Below, one piece after another: positions 34,979-43,500 of a stretch of DNA of 58,197 nucleotides. The stretch's first letter is position 1. Each line of letters starts with the position of its first letter. The position numbers and the translations under genes were made by a program. This DNA comes from Myxococcales bacterium. GTDB lineage: Bacteria > Myxococcota_A > UBA9160 > UBA4427. The DNA lies in NCBI GenBank assembly GCA_014240165.1, contig JAAZXM010000021.1, positions 1 through 58,197 on the forward strand, given 5' to 3'. The notes beneath the pieces are model-generated. The model did no database searches. It was given only the letters and a program-made list of their open reading frames with translations, and was not told where the DNA came from.

Positions 34979-37561
34979 ATGCGGAGGGTGAGCGGCCTGA
35001 TCGGCCTGATGTTGCTCTGGACGACGGCGCTCAGCCTCGTGCCCAGCGCGAGCGTTGGCCAGCAAGGCGGCATCGGTTCTGCGGAGCCAAAACAGTTCAG
35101 CGAGGGCAGCGAACTCGTCCAACTCGATTTCAAGGACGTGGAACTCGCGGTCGTGGTCGAAACCATCGCCCGAATCACGGGCCAGAACTTTATTTATGAC
35201 GACCGCGTTCGGGGCCGAGTCACCATCGTCTCCCCCTCGGAGGTGACTGTCGATCAGGCCTTCGCGGTCTTCGAGTCGGTTCTCAAGATCAAGGGGTTCA
35301 CCGCGGTGCCCGGGCCGGGCGGCGTGCTCAAGATCGTGCCCGTTCGCGATGCCAAGGAATCCAGCATCGAAACCATCAAGGACAACCGACCCAGCCCCAA
35401 CCGCGATTCGTTCGTGACCCGCCTGGTGCCCCTGCTCTATATCGACGCCGAAGCGATCACCAACACCATCAAGCCCCTGGTCTCGAAGGATGCCTCCATG
35501 GTGGCCTACGCGCCCACCAACACCATCATCCTCACCGACACCGAGGCGAATATCCGCCGACTCCTCTCGATCCTCGAAGCCATCGACGTCAAGACCTACA
35601 AAGAGGAACTCGCGGTCATCAAGATCAAGTACGCGGATGCGAGCACACTCGGAGAGCAGATTTCCGAGATCTACGGCGCAGCGGTTTCACCCACGAGTGG
35701 ACCCGGTGCTGCGGCCCGGGCCCGTCGCTCGGCGAGCCGACGCGGCGGCGCCAGCCCCCCCGTTCCCGGGATACAGGGAACGCCGGAGTCGAAGGTTCGG
35801 ATCATGACGGACGAGCGCACGAACTCGCTGCTGGTTCTGGCTTCCCGGACATCCCTCGCCGACATCCGCGAATTGGTACGAAAACTCGACGTTCCCCTGG
35901 TGGGCGGCGGCCGAATCCACGTCTACTACCTCAATCACGCGGACTCCGAAGAACTGGCCTCGACTCTATCCAGCATGCTTTCGGGCCAGACCCGCTCGAG
36001 CCCGACACCCGGGCGAAGCGGCGCCGCGGGAGGCCAGGTCCAGAACCTGCGCTCCCAGGTCACCGCCCTCGCCGAAGGCATCACACTCAGCCCCGACCCC
36101 GCCACCAATTCCCTGGTGATCCAAGCCAGCAAAGAGGCCTACGAGGCCTTGGTGGCCGTGATCGAGCAACTCGATATCCCCCGGCCCCAGGTATTGGTGG
36201 AGGCCCTGATCATCGAGGTCGATGTCACCGATGGCATCGAACTTGGCGTGCAGTGGGCGATCAACGCGATCAATGGTGATCAGCAATTCTACTTCTCAAC
36301 CGCCCAGGCCGCGATTGGCGGGGGTGCGGGTGACCTTGCGGGAGTCATCAAGCAGAGCTTTCCCCTGGCCGATAACAGCAACATCATTCCAAGCGATCGA
36401 ACCACGGCTACGGGAACGAACTACGACGCCGTCATCAAGGCCGCCGCCAAGGACACCAACCTGAATATCGTCTCGGCACCCCATATCCTCACCTCTGACA
36501 ACGAAGAGGCCGAAATTCGCATCGGCAACAACATTCCCATCATCACGAGCCGCGTCAACTCGGCCACGGGCAACGCTTCGGGACTCGCGAGTTCGGTCAA
36601 CGTCGAAAGGCAGGACATCGGCGTCACCCTTCGCGTCACGCCCCAGATCAGCGAAGGGGACACCCTGCGCCTGAAGATCTTCCAGGAGTTGACCCAGATC
36701 AACGAATCTCTTCAATCCGGAGTGGGCACTGCCGACGAGGTGGGCGTCGCCCTCTTCAACCGGAAAATCGAAAACACCGTGGTGGTCAACGACGGTGAAA
36801 CGGTGGTCGTGGGCGGCCTGATCAGTGATCGCTGGCGGGACGACGAGTTCAAGGTGCCCTACCTCGGGGATATTCCCGGCTTGGGCTGGGCCTTCAAGAC
36901 CAACACCAAGGAATTGCAGAAGATCAACCTGCTGGTCTTCCTGACACCCCATATCGTTCGCGATGCGGACGAGATGGAATACGAAACGATTCGCCGGCGA
37001 ATGGAATTTGAGGACAGTCTCGGAGAGACCTATAAGACCGATCCCAACCAGGCCCAGGAAATGAAGAAAACCGATGGCGTCATCAACAAGGGGATCAACC
37101 CGGCGTACGACGCCTTGCGCGACCACTCGGGCCGCTACTCGCCCCAGCGCCGAGAGGAACTCGAGAACCAGTTCCTCGAGGAAAGGCGACTCGCCGAAGA
37201 ACTCGCTGCTGTCGATGCGAGCGGATCTGCGTACGGATTGCGCGTCAAGCTCTACGACAGCGAAACTGAAGCCACCTCGGCGCTCTTGAAGCTCCTGGAT
37301 GCGGGCTATGAGGGCACCCTCATGTCCAACAGCGCCGGCGGCCGCGTGGTCTACGAGTTGTTGACCGGCCCCTATAGCGAACTCAAGGCCGCGCAGGCCG
37401 AGGCCGAAGTATTGACGGAGATCTATCAATTCGCCCCCGTGGTCACGGTGGTCGAAACCACAGCAAAAGCCGAGGCAACATCCCCCGAAACCGAGAAGGA
37501 ATCCGCGCCCGAGGACGAGGGGCTCAACTGGCCCCAAGCGACCCCGCCCCCTGCGGAATAG
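34979..37561 (+). CDS. gspD: Type II secretion secretin GspD with SPOR-like C-terminal tail
   Basis: GspD forms the outer-membrane channel. A signal peptide (MRRVSGLIGLMLLWTTALS) is cleaved after about residue 30. The N0 domain (VQLDFKDVELAVVVETIARI) and N1-N3 repeats follow, with a Gly/Ser-rich loop in N3. The secretin barrel has VSAPHILTSDNEEAEIRIG, GVTLRVTPQISEGD and VPYLGDIPGLGWAFKT. After about residue 690 there is a charged linker and then a segment (about 753-825) with LRVKLYDSETEATSALLKL, YELLTGPYSELKAAQ and a closing VVTVV strand. This resembles a SPOR peptidoglycan-binding domain, which is unusual for GspD. ATG 34979 has GGAGG upstream; GTG 34967 is rejected. Confidence 0.95.
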   Translation: MRRVSGLIGLMLLWTTALSLVPSASVGQQGGIGSAEPKQFSEGSELVQLDFKDVELAVVVETIARITGQNFIYDDRVRGRVTIVSPSEVTVDQAFAVFESVLKIKGFTAVPGPGGVLKIVPVRDAKESSIETIKDNRPSPNRDSFVTRLVPLLYIDAEAITNTIKPLVSKDASMVAYAPTNTIILTDTEANIRRLLSILEAIDVKTYKEELAVIKIKYADASTLGEQISEIYGAAVSPTSGPGAAARARRSASRRGGASPPVPGIQGTPESKVRIMTDERTNSLLVLASRTSLADIRELVRKLDVPLVGGGRIHVYYLNHADSEELASTLSSMLSGQTRSSPTPGRSGAAGGQVQNLRSQVTALAEGITLSPDPATNSLVIQASKEAYEALVAVIEQLDIPRPQVLVEALIIEVDVTDGIELGVQWAINAINGDQQFYFSTAQAAIGGGAGDLAGVIKQSFPLADNSNIIPSDRTTATGTNYDAVIKAAAKDTNLNIVSAPHILTSDNEEAEIRIGNNIPIITSRVNSATGNASGLASSVNVERQDIGVTLRVTPQISEGDTLRLKIFQELTQINESLQSGVGTADEVGVALFNRKIENTVVVNDGETVVVGGLISDRWRDDEFKVPYLGDIPGLGWAFKTNTKELQKINLLVFLTPHIVRDADEMEYETIRRRMEFEDSLGETYKTDPNQAQEMKKTDGVINKGINPAYDALRDHSGRYSPQRREELENQFLEERRLAEELAAVDASGSAYGLRVKLYDSETEATSALLKLLDAGYEGTLMSNSAGGRVVYELLTGPYSELKAAQAEAEVLTEIYQFAPVVTVVETTAKAEATSPETEKESAPEDEGLNWPQATPPPAE

Positions 37562-37565
37562 ATGA

Positions 37566-39308
37566 ATGAGTGATTCGGTCCACCGAGGCGCGCTCGACCT
37601 GGGCGAGGTTCTGCTTGAAACCTCGCGGCTCGAACCCGAGCAACTCGCCGAGGCGCGTCTGCGCCAGGAGTCGGGCCAGGGCCGCCTGGGCGAGGTCCTG
37701 ATCGAGGCGGGAATGCTCAGTACCGAGGAGGTACTGACGGGAATCGCGAGTCAGTTGGGGCTGGAATTTCGCAAGGCCATCGCCGTGGGCGACGTGGACG
37801 AAGAACTTCTGCAGCGGGTCCCCATCTCCTTCGCCAAGCAGCACGGTGTGCTGCCCCTGAACCACGACGCGGAACGAGGCATTCTACGCGTCGTCACGTC
37901 CGACCCTTTTCAGATCGAACCCATCGATGACCTGAGGATCCTATTCAGCGCAGAGGATGTCGAAGTTCTTCTCTCTGGCGAACGCTCCATCCTGTCCGCG
38001 ATCAACGAAGTCTACGATCGAGGCGCGGCGGAAACGGGTCAACTCGCGGAGGAAGCGACCGACGATCTGGACGCCCTTGCGGACGAGGCCTCCCACGAGC
38101 CCCAAGATCTATTGGAAGCCACGGACGATGCGCCCATCATTCGCCTGGTGAACTCGTTGCTCCAGCATGCCGTGAAGGAGCGAGCCAGCGATATCCACAT
38201 CGAACCTTTCGAGAAGCAGATCCGCGTACGCTTCCGGATCGACGACGTGCTCTATGAGCCCATGAAGCCGCTTCCGCGCACGCTTCAAGCCAGCATCGCC
38301 TCGCGCATCAAGATCATGGGCAACCTCGATATCGCTGAAAAGCGCCTGCCCCAGGACGGCCGCATCCGGCTGAAGATCGCGGGTCGGGATTACGACGTCC
38401 GACTCTCGACGGTGCCCGTCGCCTTTGGCGAGCGCCTGGTGCTTCGCCTCCTGCCCGATAGCCAGGCCCTGTTGGATCTTGAAAAGATCGGGTTCAACGC
38501 CGAGCAGAGCCGTGTCCTCGAACGCGTCATTCGTCGCCCGAATGGCATTTTTCTCGTGACGGGGCCCACGGGCAGCGGGAAGACCACGACACTCCATGCC
38601 TGCCTTTCCGAGATCAACGATATCGACAAGAACATCATCACCATCGAGGAACCCGTCGAAATCACCCAAAAGGGGATTGGCCAGATCGAGGTGAACCCCA
38701 AGATCAATCTCAGCTTCGCAACCGGCCTGCGCGCGGTCCTGCGCCAGGACCCGAATGTCGTCCTGGTCGGCGAGATCCGCGACAAGGAAACCGCCGATAT
38801 CGCCATTCAGGCATCCTTGACCGGCCACCTCGTTCTCTCCACGCTCCATACCAATGACGCAGCCAGTGCCATCACCCGCCTGGTCGATATGGGAGTCGAA
38901 CCCTTCCTCGTCGGATCCTCCCTGGTCGGCGTCCTGGCCCAGCGATTGGTGCGCGTTCTCTGCACCCACTGCCGCGAACCCTATCAAGCCACCAGCGAAG
39001 AACTCGACGAAGCAGGGATCGAACCCCAGTCGGCACCCGTCACGCTCTATCGAGCCCGGGGCTGTTCCAACTGCGCACAAACAGGCTACCAGGGCCGAGT
39101 GGGCATCTTTGAGTTGATGCTGGTGGAAGACTCGATTCGAGCCATGGTCTCGAAAAATGTCGATGCGAAGACGATCAAGAAACAAGCCGTCGCCCAGGGA
39201 ATGGGGACCCTGCGCCTGGACGGAACCCGCAAAGTTCTCTCGGGCATGACATCTGTCGCAGAACTCATGCGAGCGACGGAAGAAGAAGGCACAATCGATC
39301 AAATTTGA
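37566..39308 (+). CDS. gspE: Type II secretion ATPase GspE
   Basis: GspE is the cytoplasmic hexameric ATPase that powers pseudopilus assembly. Residues 1 to about 150 hold an N-terminal GspE/MshEN-type domain, followed by an acidic linker. The motor has Walker A GPTGSGKTTTL at 333-343, an Asp box (IITIEEPVE), Walker B VVLVGEIRDKETA near 398-410 and a His box with STLHTN. The zinc-binding tetracysteine motif is complete (Cys466, Cys469, Cys500, Cys503), as in true GspE. At 580 aa the length is normal. It begins four bases after the gspD stop. Confidence 0.97.
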   Translation: MSDSVHRGALDLGEVLLETSRLEPEQLAEARLRQESGQGRLGEVLIEAGMLSTEEVLTGIASQLGLEFRKAIAVGDVDEELLQRVPISFAKQHGVLPLNHDAERGILRVVTSDPFQIEPIDDLRILFSAEDVEVLLSGERSILSAINEVYDRGAAETGQLAEEATDDLDALADEASHEPQDLLEATDDAPIIRLVNSLLQHAVKERASDIHIEPFEKQIRVRFRIDDVLYEPMKPLPRTLQASIASRIKIMGNLDIAEKRLPQDGRIRLKIAGRDYDVRLSTVPVAFGERLVLRLLPDSQALLDLEKIGFNAEQSRVLERVIRRPNGIFLVTGPTGSGKTTTLHACLSEINDIDKNIITIEEPVEITQKGIGQIEVNPKINLSFATGLRAVLRQDPNVVLVGEIRDKETADIAIQASLTGHLVLSTLHTNDAASAITRLVDMGVEPFLVGSSLVGVLAQRLVRVLCTHCREPYQATSEELDEAGIEPQSAPVTLYRARGCSNCAQTGYQGRVGIFELMLVEDSIRAMVSKNVDAKTIKKQAVAQGMGTLRLDGTRKVLSGMTSVAELMRATEEEGTIDQI

Positions 39309-39428
39309 GCGCAGCGTTCTCCTTGGATGCGGCAGACCTTGCCTGCGTCAGGAGGATCGCCGCAGGGAACACTCTGAGGGCACCCCGCGCGCCACGTGCC
39401 CAGAGATCAGGAATCAGGAGCAATCGTC

Positions 39429-40661
39429 GTGCCGATCTATTCCTACAAAGGGGTTTCTCAAGCTGGGAAGTCGCTCAAGGGGACAACCAGCGCCGAAAAT
39501 ATCCGCGCCGCGCGCGCGCGAATGCGAGTCGAAGGCGTCTTCCTCACCCAGATCAAGGAGGAGGAAGCCGCAAGCGAAACCTCGGGGCAGAGCTCCCAGC
39601 GCTCGCGCTTTCAATTCGAACTGCCCAAGCGAATTCCCCCGCTTCAGTTATCGGTGGCGACCCGGCAACTGGCCACCTTGTCCTCGGCGGGGATCCCCCT
39701 GGTGGAGTGCCTGGGGGCCCTGGTAGAGCAGATCGAACACTCCACCCTCAAGACGGTCTTCTCCCAGATCCGCGACAAGGTCAACGAGGGCTCCGCCCTG
39801 GCGGATGCGATGGCGGGCAGCGGAAAATTCGACTCGCTCTATATCAGCATGGTGCGCTCGGGCGAAGCCAGCGGCGCCCTGGGCACCGTCCTCACCCGCG
39901 TCGCCGATTATCTCGAGGACCAGGTGCGCCTTTCGAGCAAGCTCACCTCGATCTTTGTCTACCCGGCGGTTTTGCTCGGATTCGCCGTCCTGGTGGTTGC
40001 GATGCTGGTGACGGTCGTATTGCCCCAGATCACGAATCTCCTTCTCTCCCTTGGGCAGGAGCTCCCCTTCTATACACGGATGGTCATCGGCGCCTCGGAT
40101 TTCGCCCGCTCCTGGTGGTGGGTGATGCTCATCGGGCTCGCGCTGCTGACCGCGGGCTTCAGGGCATTCAAGGCCACTGAATCCGGAAGGCTCATTGTCG
40201 ACCGCACGGTTCTGCGGTTGCCCGCTGTCGGCCGGGTGGTCCGGGTCGTGGCCATCGCCCGCTTTTCACGCACCCTCTCCTCCCTCCTGGCGGGCGGCGT
40301 GGGCATCATCCAATCCCTGGATATTTCCCGCCACGTGGCGCGAAATGCCGTGATCGAAAACGCGATCGAGGACGCCAAGACCAGCGTTCTCGAGGGCGCA
40401 TCCCTCGCCCACCCCCTTCGAGCCAGCGGCGAGTTCCCCCCCATGGTGATCACCATGGTGGAAGTAGGCGAGCGGGCAGGAGACCTCGAAGCGATGCTGG
40501 CCAAAGTGGCCGAAACCTACGACGAGCAGGTTGAGACCACCGTAACGCGACTCACGTCCCTCCTGGAGCCCCTGCTGATCCTCGTGATGGTCGGGATCGT
40601 TCTCTTTATTATGATGGCAACCTTGATGCCCTTGATGTCTGTCACCAGTTCGCTCCAATAG
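39429..40661 (+). CDS. gspF: Type II secretion inner-membrane protein GspF
   Basis: GspF is the polytopic platform protein. The protein begins PIYSYKGVSQAGKSLKG, as GspF does, and contains two copies of the T2SSF domain. The first has LATLSSAGIPLVECLGAL and the second FSRTLSSLLAGGVGIIQSL. Three hydrophobic helices are visible, two in the middle and one at the end (LLILVMVGIVLFIMMATLM). GTG 39429 is chosen because AGGAG lies at 39416-39420 and the protein then starts like its family; the frame is open from 39396. The product is 410 aa. A 120-base gap separates it from gspE. Confidence 0.96.
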   Translation: MPIYSYKGVSQAGKSLKGTTSAENIRAARARMRVEGVFLTQIKEEEAASETSGQSSQRSRFQFELPKRIPPLQLSVATRQLATLSSAGIPLVECLGALVEQIEHSTLKTVFSQIRDKVNEGSALADAMAGSGKFDSLYISMVRSGEASGALGTVLTRVADYLEDQVRLSSKLTSIFVYPAVLLGFAVLVVAMLVTVVLPQITNLLLSLGQELPFYTRMVIGASDFARSWWWVMLIGLALLTAGFRAFKATESGRLIVDRTVLRLPAVGRVVRVVAIARFSRTLSSLLAGGVGIIQSLDISRHVARNAVIENAIEDAKTSVLEGASLAHPLRASGEFPPMVITMVEVGERAGDLEAMLAKVAETYDEQVETTVTRLTSLLEPLLILVMVGIVLFIMMATLMPLMSVTSSLQ

Positions 40662-40729
40662 CCCACAAAATTTTCGACCCGCGAAGAACGCATTAGCCGA
40701 CTTCGCTGGAATCCAAGAGGCCAGAAGAC

Positions 40730-41215
40730 ATGCACAAGAATAATCGAAGCGAACGATCCCAACGCTCTCGGCGAGAGGCCGCATTCAGCTTGCTCGAAAT
40801 CATGGCAGTGGTTGTCATCATGGGGCTGCTGATGAGCATCATCGGTGTCAGTATTTCCGGCCAAATCGACAAGGCGCGCTTGGCCACAGCGAAGGCCCAG
40901 ATCGCGCAGCTCGAAAGTGCGCTCGAGTTGTACCGGATGGACAACGGCCGCTACCCCACCACCGCCCAGGGCCTCGATGCCCTCATCAACAAACCGGGCG
41001 ATGCCCCCGCACCCCGCAACTACCCGCGCGGCGGATACGTCTCAAAGAACGATGCCCTCCTGGACCCCTGGAGCGAGCCCTTCCAATACAGTTCCCCGGG
41101 CAGCCACAACAGCCACGGCTTTGACCTCTGGACCCTCGGCGCCGACGCAGCACCCGGCGGCGAGGATGGCGATTCGGATATCGGCAACTGGGAATCGGGT
41201 ACCGGAGGGGCCTAG
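40730..41215 (+). CDS. gspG: Type II secretion major pseudopilin GspG
   Basis: GspG is the main subunit of the pseudopilus. A basic leader precedes the class III signal AFSLLEIMAVVVIMGLLMS, with Glu at +5. The residue at -1 is Ala18 where the prepilin peptidase normally sees Gly. The globular part has the family features ALELYRMDNGRYPTTAQGL, LLDPWSEPFQY and a final GEDGDSDIGNW calcium loop. The protein is 161 aa. The leader is longer than average (18 residues). It is followed by three minor pseudopilins and gspK. Confidence 0.96.
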   Translation: MHKNNRSERSQRSRREAAFSLLEIMAVVVIMGLLMSIIGVSISGQIDKARLATAKAQIAQLESALELYRMDNGRYPTTAQGLDALINKPGDAPAPRNYPRGGYVSKNDALLDPWSEPFQYSSPGSHNSHGFDLWTLGADAAPGGEDGDSDIGNWESGTGGA

Positions 41216-41218
41216 TCC

Positions 41219-41848
41219 TTGTCTCCGAACCCGGCGGGGAGACGAAGCGGCTTCACGCTGATCGAAGTCATGGCCGTCGTGGTCATCATCGGTCTCGTGA
41301 TGGGCCTTGTCGTTCCCAACCTGACCGCAAGCCGAGGAGCACAGCTCGAACAATCGGCCCGGGACGTTGCGGCAGGCCTCGAACTGGCCCGGGAGCGCGC
41401 CATCGTCACCGGGACTGCGCACCGAGCGTTCTTCGACCTCGAAGTGGGCAGCGTTCGCATCGATTGGCATGTCAGCGAGGAACGCGCCTTCGCGCATCTG
41501 GACGACGAGGGCGCCCCGGACTCGTTGAGGCGCGAGGCCAGGGACAGCGAGAACAATGCCGGCAACGGGCGAATTTCGCTCTCTCCCCCGGCCAAGGAGG
41601 AACGCGACTACTACCCGGTGCCCAATCGTTTTGGAGGGGACGACTGGCTCCCCGAGAACATTTTCTTCGAGGGGGTCAACACCCCTGAAGGGTGGATCGA
41701 CGAGGGATCGGTTCAGATCGTCTTTCAAAGTGATGGGTCCACGGACTACTCCGAGATCTTCCTCACAGACACCTTCGAGAACCGCGTCATTCTCGAGATT
41801 TTGCCCCTCCTTGAAGTGGTCCGGGTCCACCGGGATCAGGATTCTTGA
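41219..41848 (+). CDS. gspH: Type II secretion minor pseudopilin GspH
   Basis: The short leader ends in RSG before FTLIEVMAVVVIIGLVMGL, a standard prepilin site with Gly at -1 and Glu at +5. A segment rich in beta strands follows (AHRAFFDLEVGSVRIDWHV), which is the GspH/FimT type of globular domain. The product is 209 aa. The start is TTG 41219, three bases after the gspG stop, with GGAGG some distance upstream. The stop overlaps the gspI start by one base. Minor pseudopilins GspH-I-J-K prime the pseudopilus tip. Confidence 0.92.
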   Translation: MSPNPAGRRSGFTLIEVMAVVVIIGLVMGLVVPNLTASRGAQLEQSARDVAAGLELARERAIVTGTAHRAFFDLEVGSVRIDWHVSEERAFAHLDDEGAPDSLRREARDSENNAGNGRISLSPPAKEERDYYPVPNRFGGDDWLPENIFFEGVNTPEGWIDEGSVQIVFQSDGSTDYSEIFLTDTFENRVILEILPLLEVVRVHRDQDS

Positions 41849-42483
41849 TGCCCTTGGGCAAGCCCCGACAGGGCTCCTGTCATGGGGCGGGAGCGAAAAC
41901 TGGCATTCACCGCCTCGAGGCCTTCAGCCTTCTCGAAGTCCTCGCCGCTGTGGCGATACTCGCCATCTGGTACGTAGTGATCGCCGCCATGGCCACGGAT
42001 GGACTTCGCAAGCAGGGAATCAGCAATCGGCTCCTCGAAGCATCCGAGATCGCAGGACGGCTCATCACGGAAATCGAGGCCACGACCGTTCAGGGAATCG
42101 CCCCTGAACTCCGGGACGACGAGAGCGAGGAGGGAGAATTCTTCATTCGAGTTCTGGTCGTGCCCTTTGGTTTCGGCATGTCCGAACCGATCGGAGACAA
42201 CGGGGGAGGAGGCTCGGAATCCGCCCCCGGGATGCAACAACTGCTCACCACCGCAATGCCGGGAATGTCTCAACACCTGGTATCGATCAACGTTTCAGTG
42301 AGTTGGGAAGAGGGGCCAGACGTTCGCACGGTCCACAGAACCAGTTATGCCTTCGATCTCTCCTCCGCCCAGGAGGTCTACCAGAGCGAGGAGGCCAAGG
42401 AAGCCGAGGAAAGCGAAGAAGTCGACCGAGAAGCGGACGAAGAAGACAGCGAAGCGGACTTTTTCGACGAGGACGAGGAATGA
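41848..42483 (+). CDS. gspI: Type II secretion minor pseudopilin GspI
   Basis: The prepilin segment FSLLEVLAAVAILAIWYVV begins at residue 26, with Glu at +5. The -1 residue is Ala25, not the usual Gly. LEASEIAGRLITEIEA is typical for GspI. The C-terminal 40 residues are extremely acidic (EEAKEAEESEEVDREADEED), an extension not found in standard GspI. ATG 41848 shares a base with the gspH stop; TTG 41845 is an alternative. The 211-aa protein is longer than the usual 120-130 aa because of the tail. Its stop overlaps gspJ (ATGA). Confidence 0.88.
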   Translation: MPLGKPRQGSCHGAGAKTGIHRLEAFSLLEVLAAVAILAIWYVVIAAMATDGLRKQGISNRLLEASEIAGRLITEIEATTVQGIAPELRDDESEEGEFFIRVLVVPFGFGMSEPIGDNGGGGSESAPGMQQLLTTAMPGMSQHLVSINVSVSWEEGPDVRTVHRTSYAFDLSSAQEVYQSEEAKEAEESEEVDREADEEDSEADFFDEDEE

Positions 42484-43499
42484 AGCCATCCTCCTGCATT
42501 GAGCGGCCCCAACATCGAGCCCACGGGTTTACACTGATGGAGGTCCTGGCCGCGATTTTTCTCACCAGCATCGTGATCACCTTCGCGGTGAGCTTCTATA
42601 TCGACTTGGCCAACTCGAGCCAACGCGCCATGAAACGCACGCAAGAGAGCATCCGGGGCACCTCCATCGTGGCTCGGGTCGTCAGGGATCTCTCAAACAC
42701 CTACCTGCTCGCTCGAGACGAAGAGACCGACCCCCTCTCCCACCCCTGGTTCTTCGTAGCCGAGAGCCGCATGGCTTTCGACGGGGCTGATCTCATCCGG
42801 TTCAACGCCCGCAGCCAACAGGCGGGCGAAGGGACCTACCATCGCTCGGATCTCTCGCAAATCGCCTACCAGGTGGCCGAAAGCGAGGACGGCAGCCTGA
42901 GCCTCTACCGCTGGTCGTCACCCGGCACCCCCGTGAATTTTGAACCCGGCTTCCCGAGCATCGACGATGAGCGCAATCATATCGTCGCCGAAGGCCTCGA
43001 GTCCTTCTCCATGCGATTTCTCGACGAGGAGGGCACCTGGCAATCCGCATGGGATTCAACCCAACTCATCGAGTCCGGAGCCCTTCCCATCGCGGTAGAA
43101 GTGGATGTGGCCATGTGGAACGAGGACCAGGAGGATGGCTGGGAAGAGTCCCCAGGCCGTCATTTCGTCAAACAGGTCATACTCCAACAGCGCCCCGTTG
43201 ATCTGCAGGCAATGATCCTGAAACGCGACGAAAGCGAGGCCCAAGCCGGAGAAGGCAACGAGCTCGGAGGCCTGGGGGGTGCGGGGGGTGCGGCTTCTGG
43301 CGATTTCCAGGGTGACGGGAGCGGTGGACAATTTCCCGGAGACATGGGCCAGACTGTGCCGGGATCTGTGGGCGAATGCGTCCGGAGAAATTGGAGCCAA
43401 TGCGTATCACTCTACACAGAAGGCTCTTGCGGTGTCTATAGCAACATCACCCAAGTCCCAGTCAGCGCTTTCGGCCTCGATCTCCCCTGGTGCAACTGA
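42480..43499 (+). CDS. gspJ: Type II secretion minor pseudopilin GspJ, extended
   Basis: The prepilin site is HG before FTLMEVLAAIFLTSIVITF, with Gly16 at -1 and Glu at +5. The body has SIRGTSIVARVVRDLSNTYL and the late VEVDVAMW strand, which fit GspJ. From about residue 270 there is a Gly-rich linker and then a tail containing four cysteines in a short stretch (GECVRRNWSQCVSLY, GSCGVYSN, LPWCN). Standard GspJ is about 200 aa; this one is 339 aa. ATG 42480 overlaps the gspI stop (ATGA). The extra tail may be disulfide-bonded in the periplasm. Confidence 0.88.
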   Translation: MKPSSCIERPQHRAHGFTLMEVLAAIFLTSIVITFAVSFYIDLANSSQRAMKRTQESIRGTSIVARVVRDLSNTYLLARDEETDPLSHPWFFVAESRMAFDGADLIRFNARSQQAGEGTYHRSDLSQIAYQVAESEDGSLSLYRWSSPGTPVNFEPGFPSIDDERNHIVAEGLESFSMRFLDEEGTWQSAWDSTQLIESGALPIAVEVDVAMWNEDQEDGWEESPGRHFVKQVILQQRPVDLQAMILKRDESEAQAGEGNELGGLGGAGGAASGDFQGDGSGGQFPGDMGQTVPGSVGECVRRNWSQCVSLYTEGSCGVYSNITQVPVSAFGLDLPWCN

Positions 43500-43500
43500 A

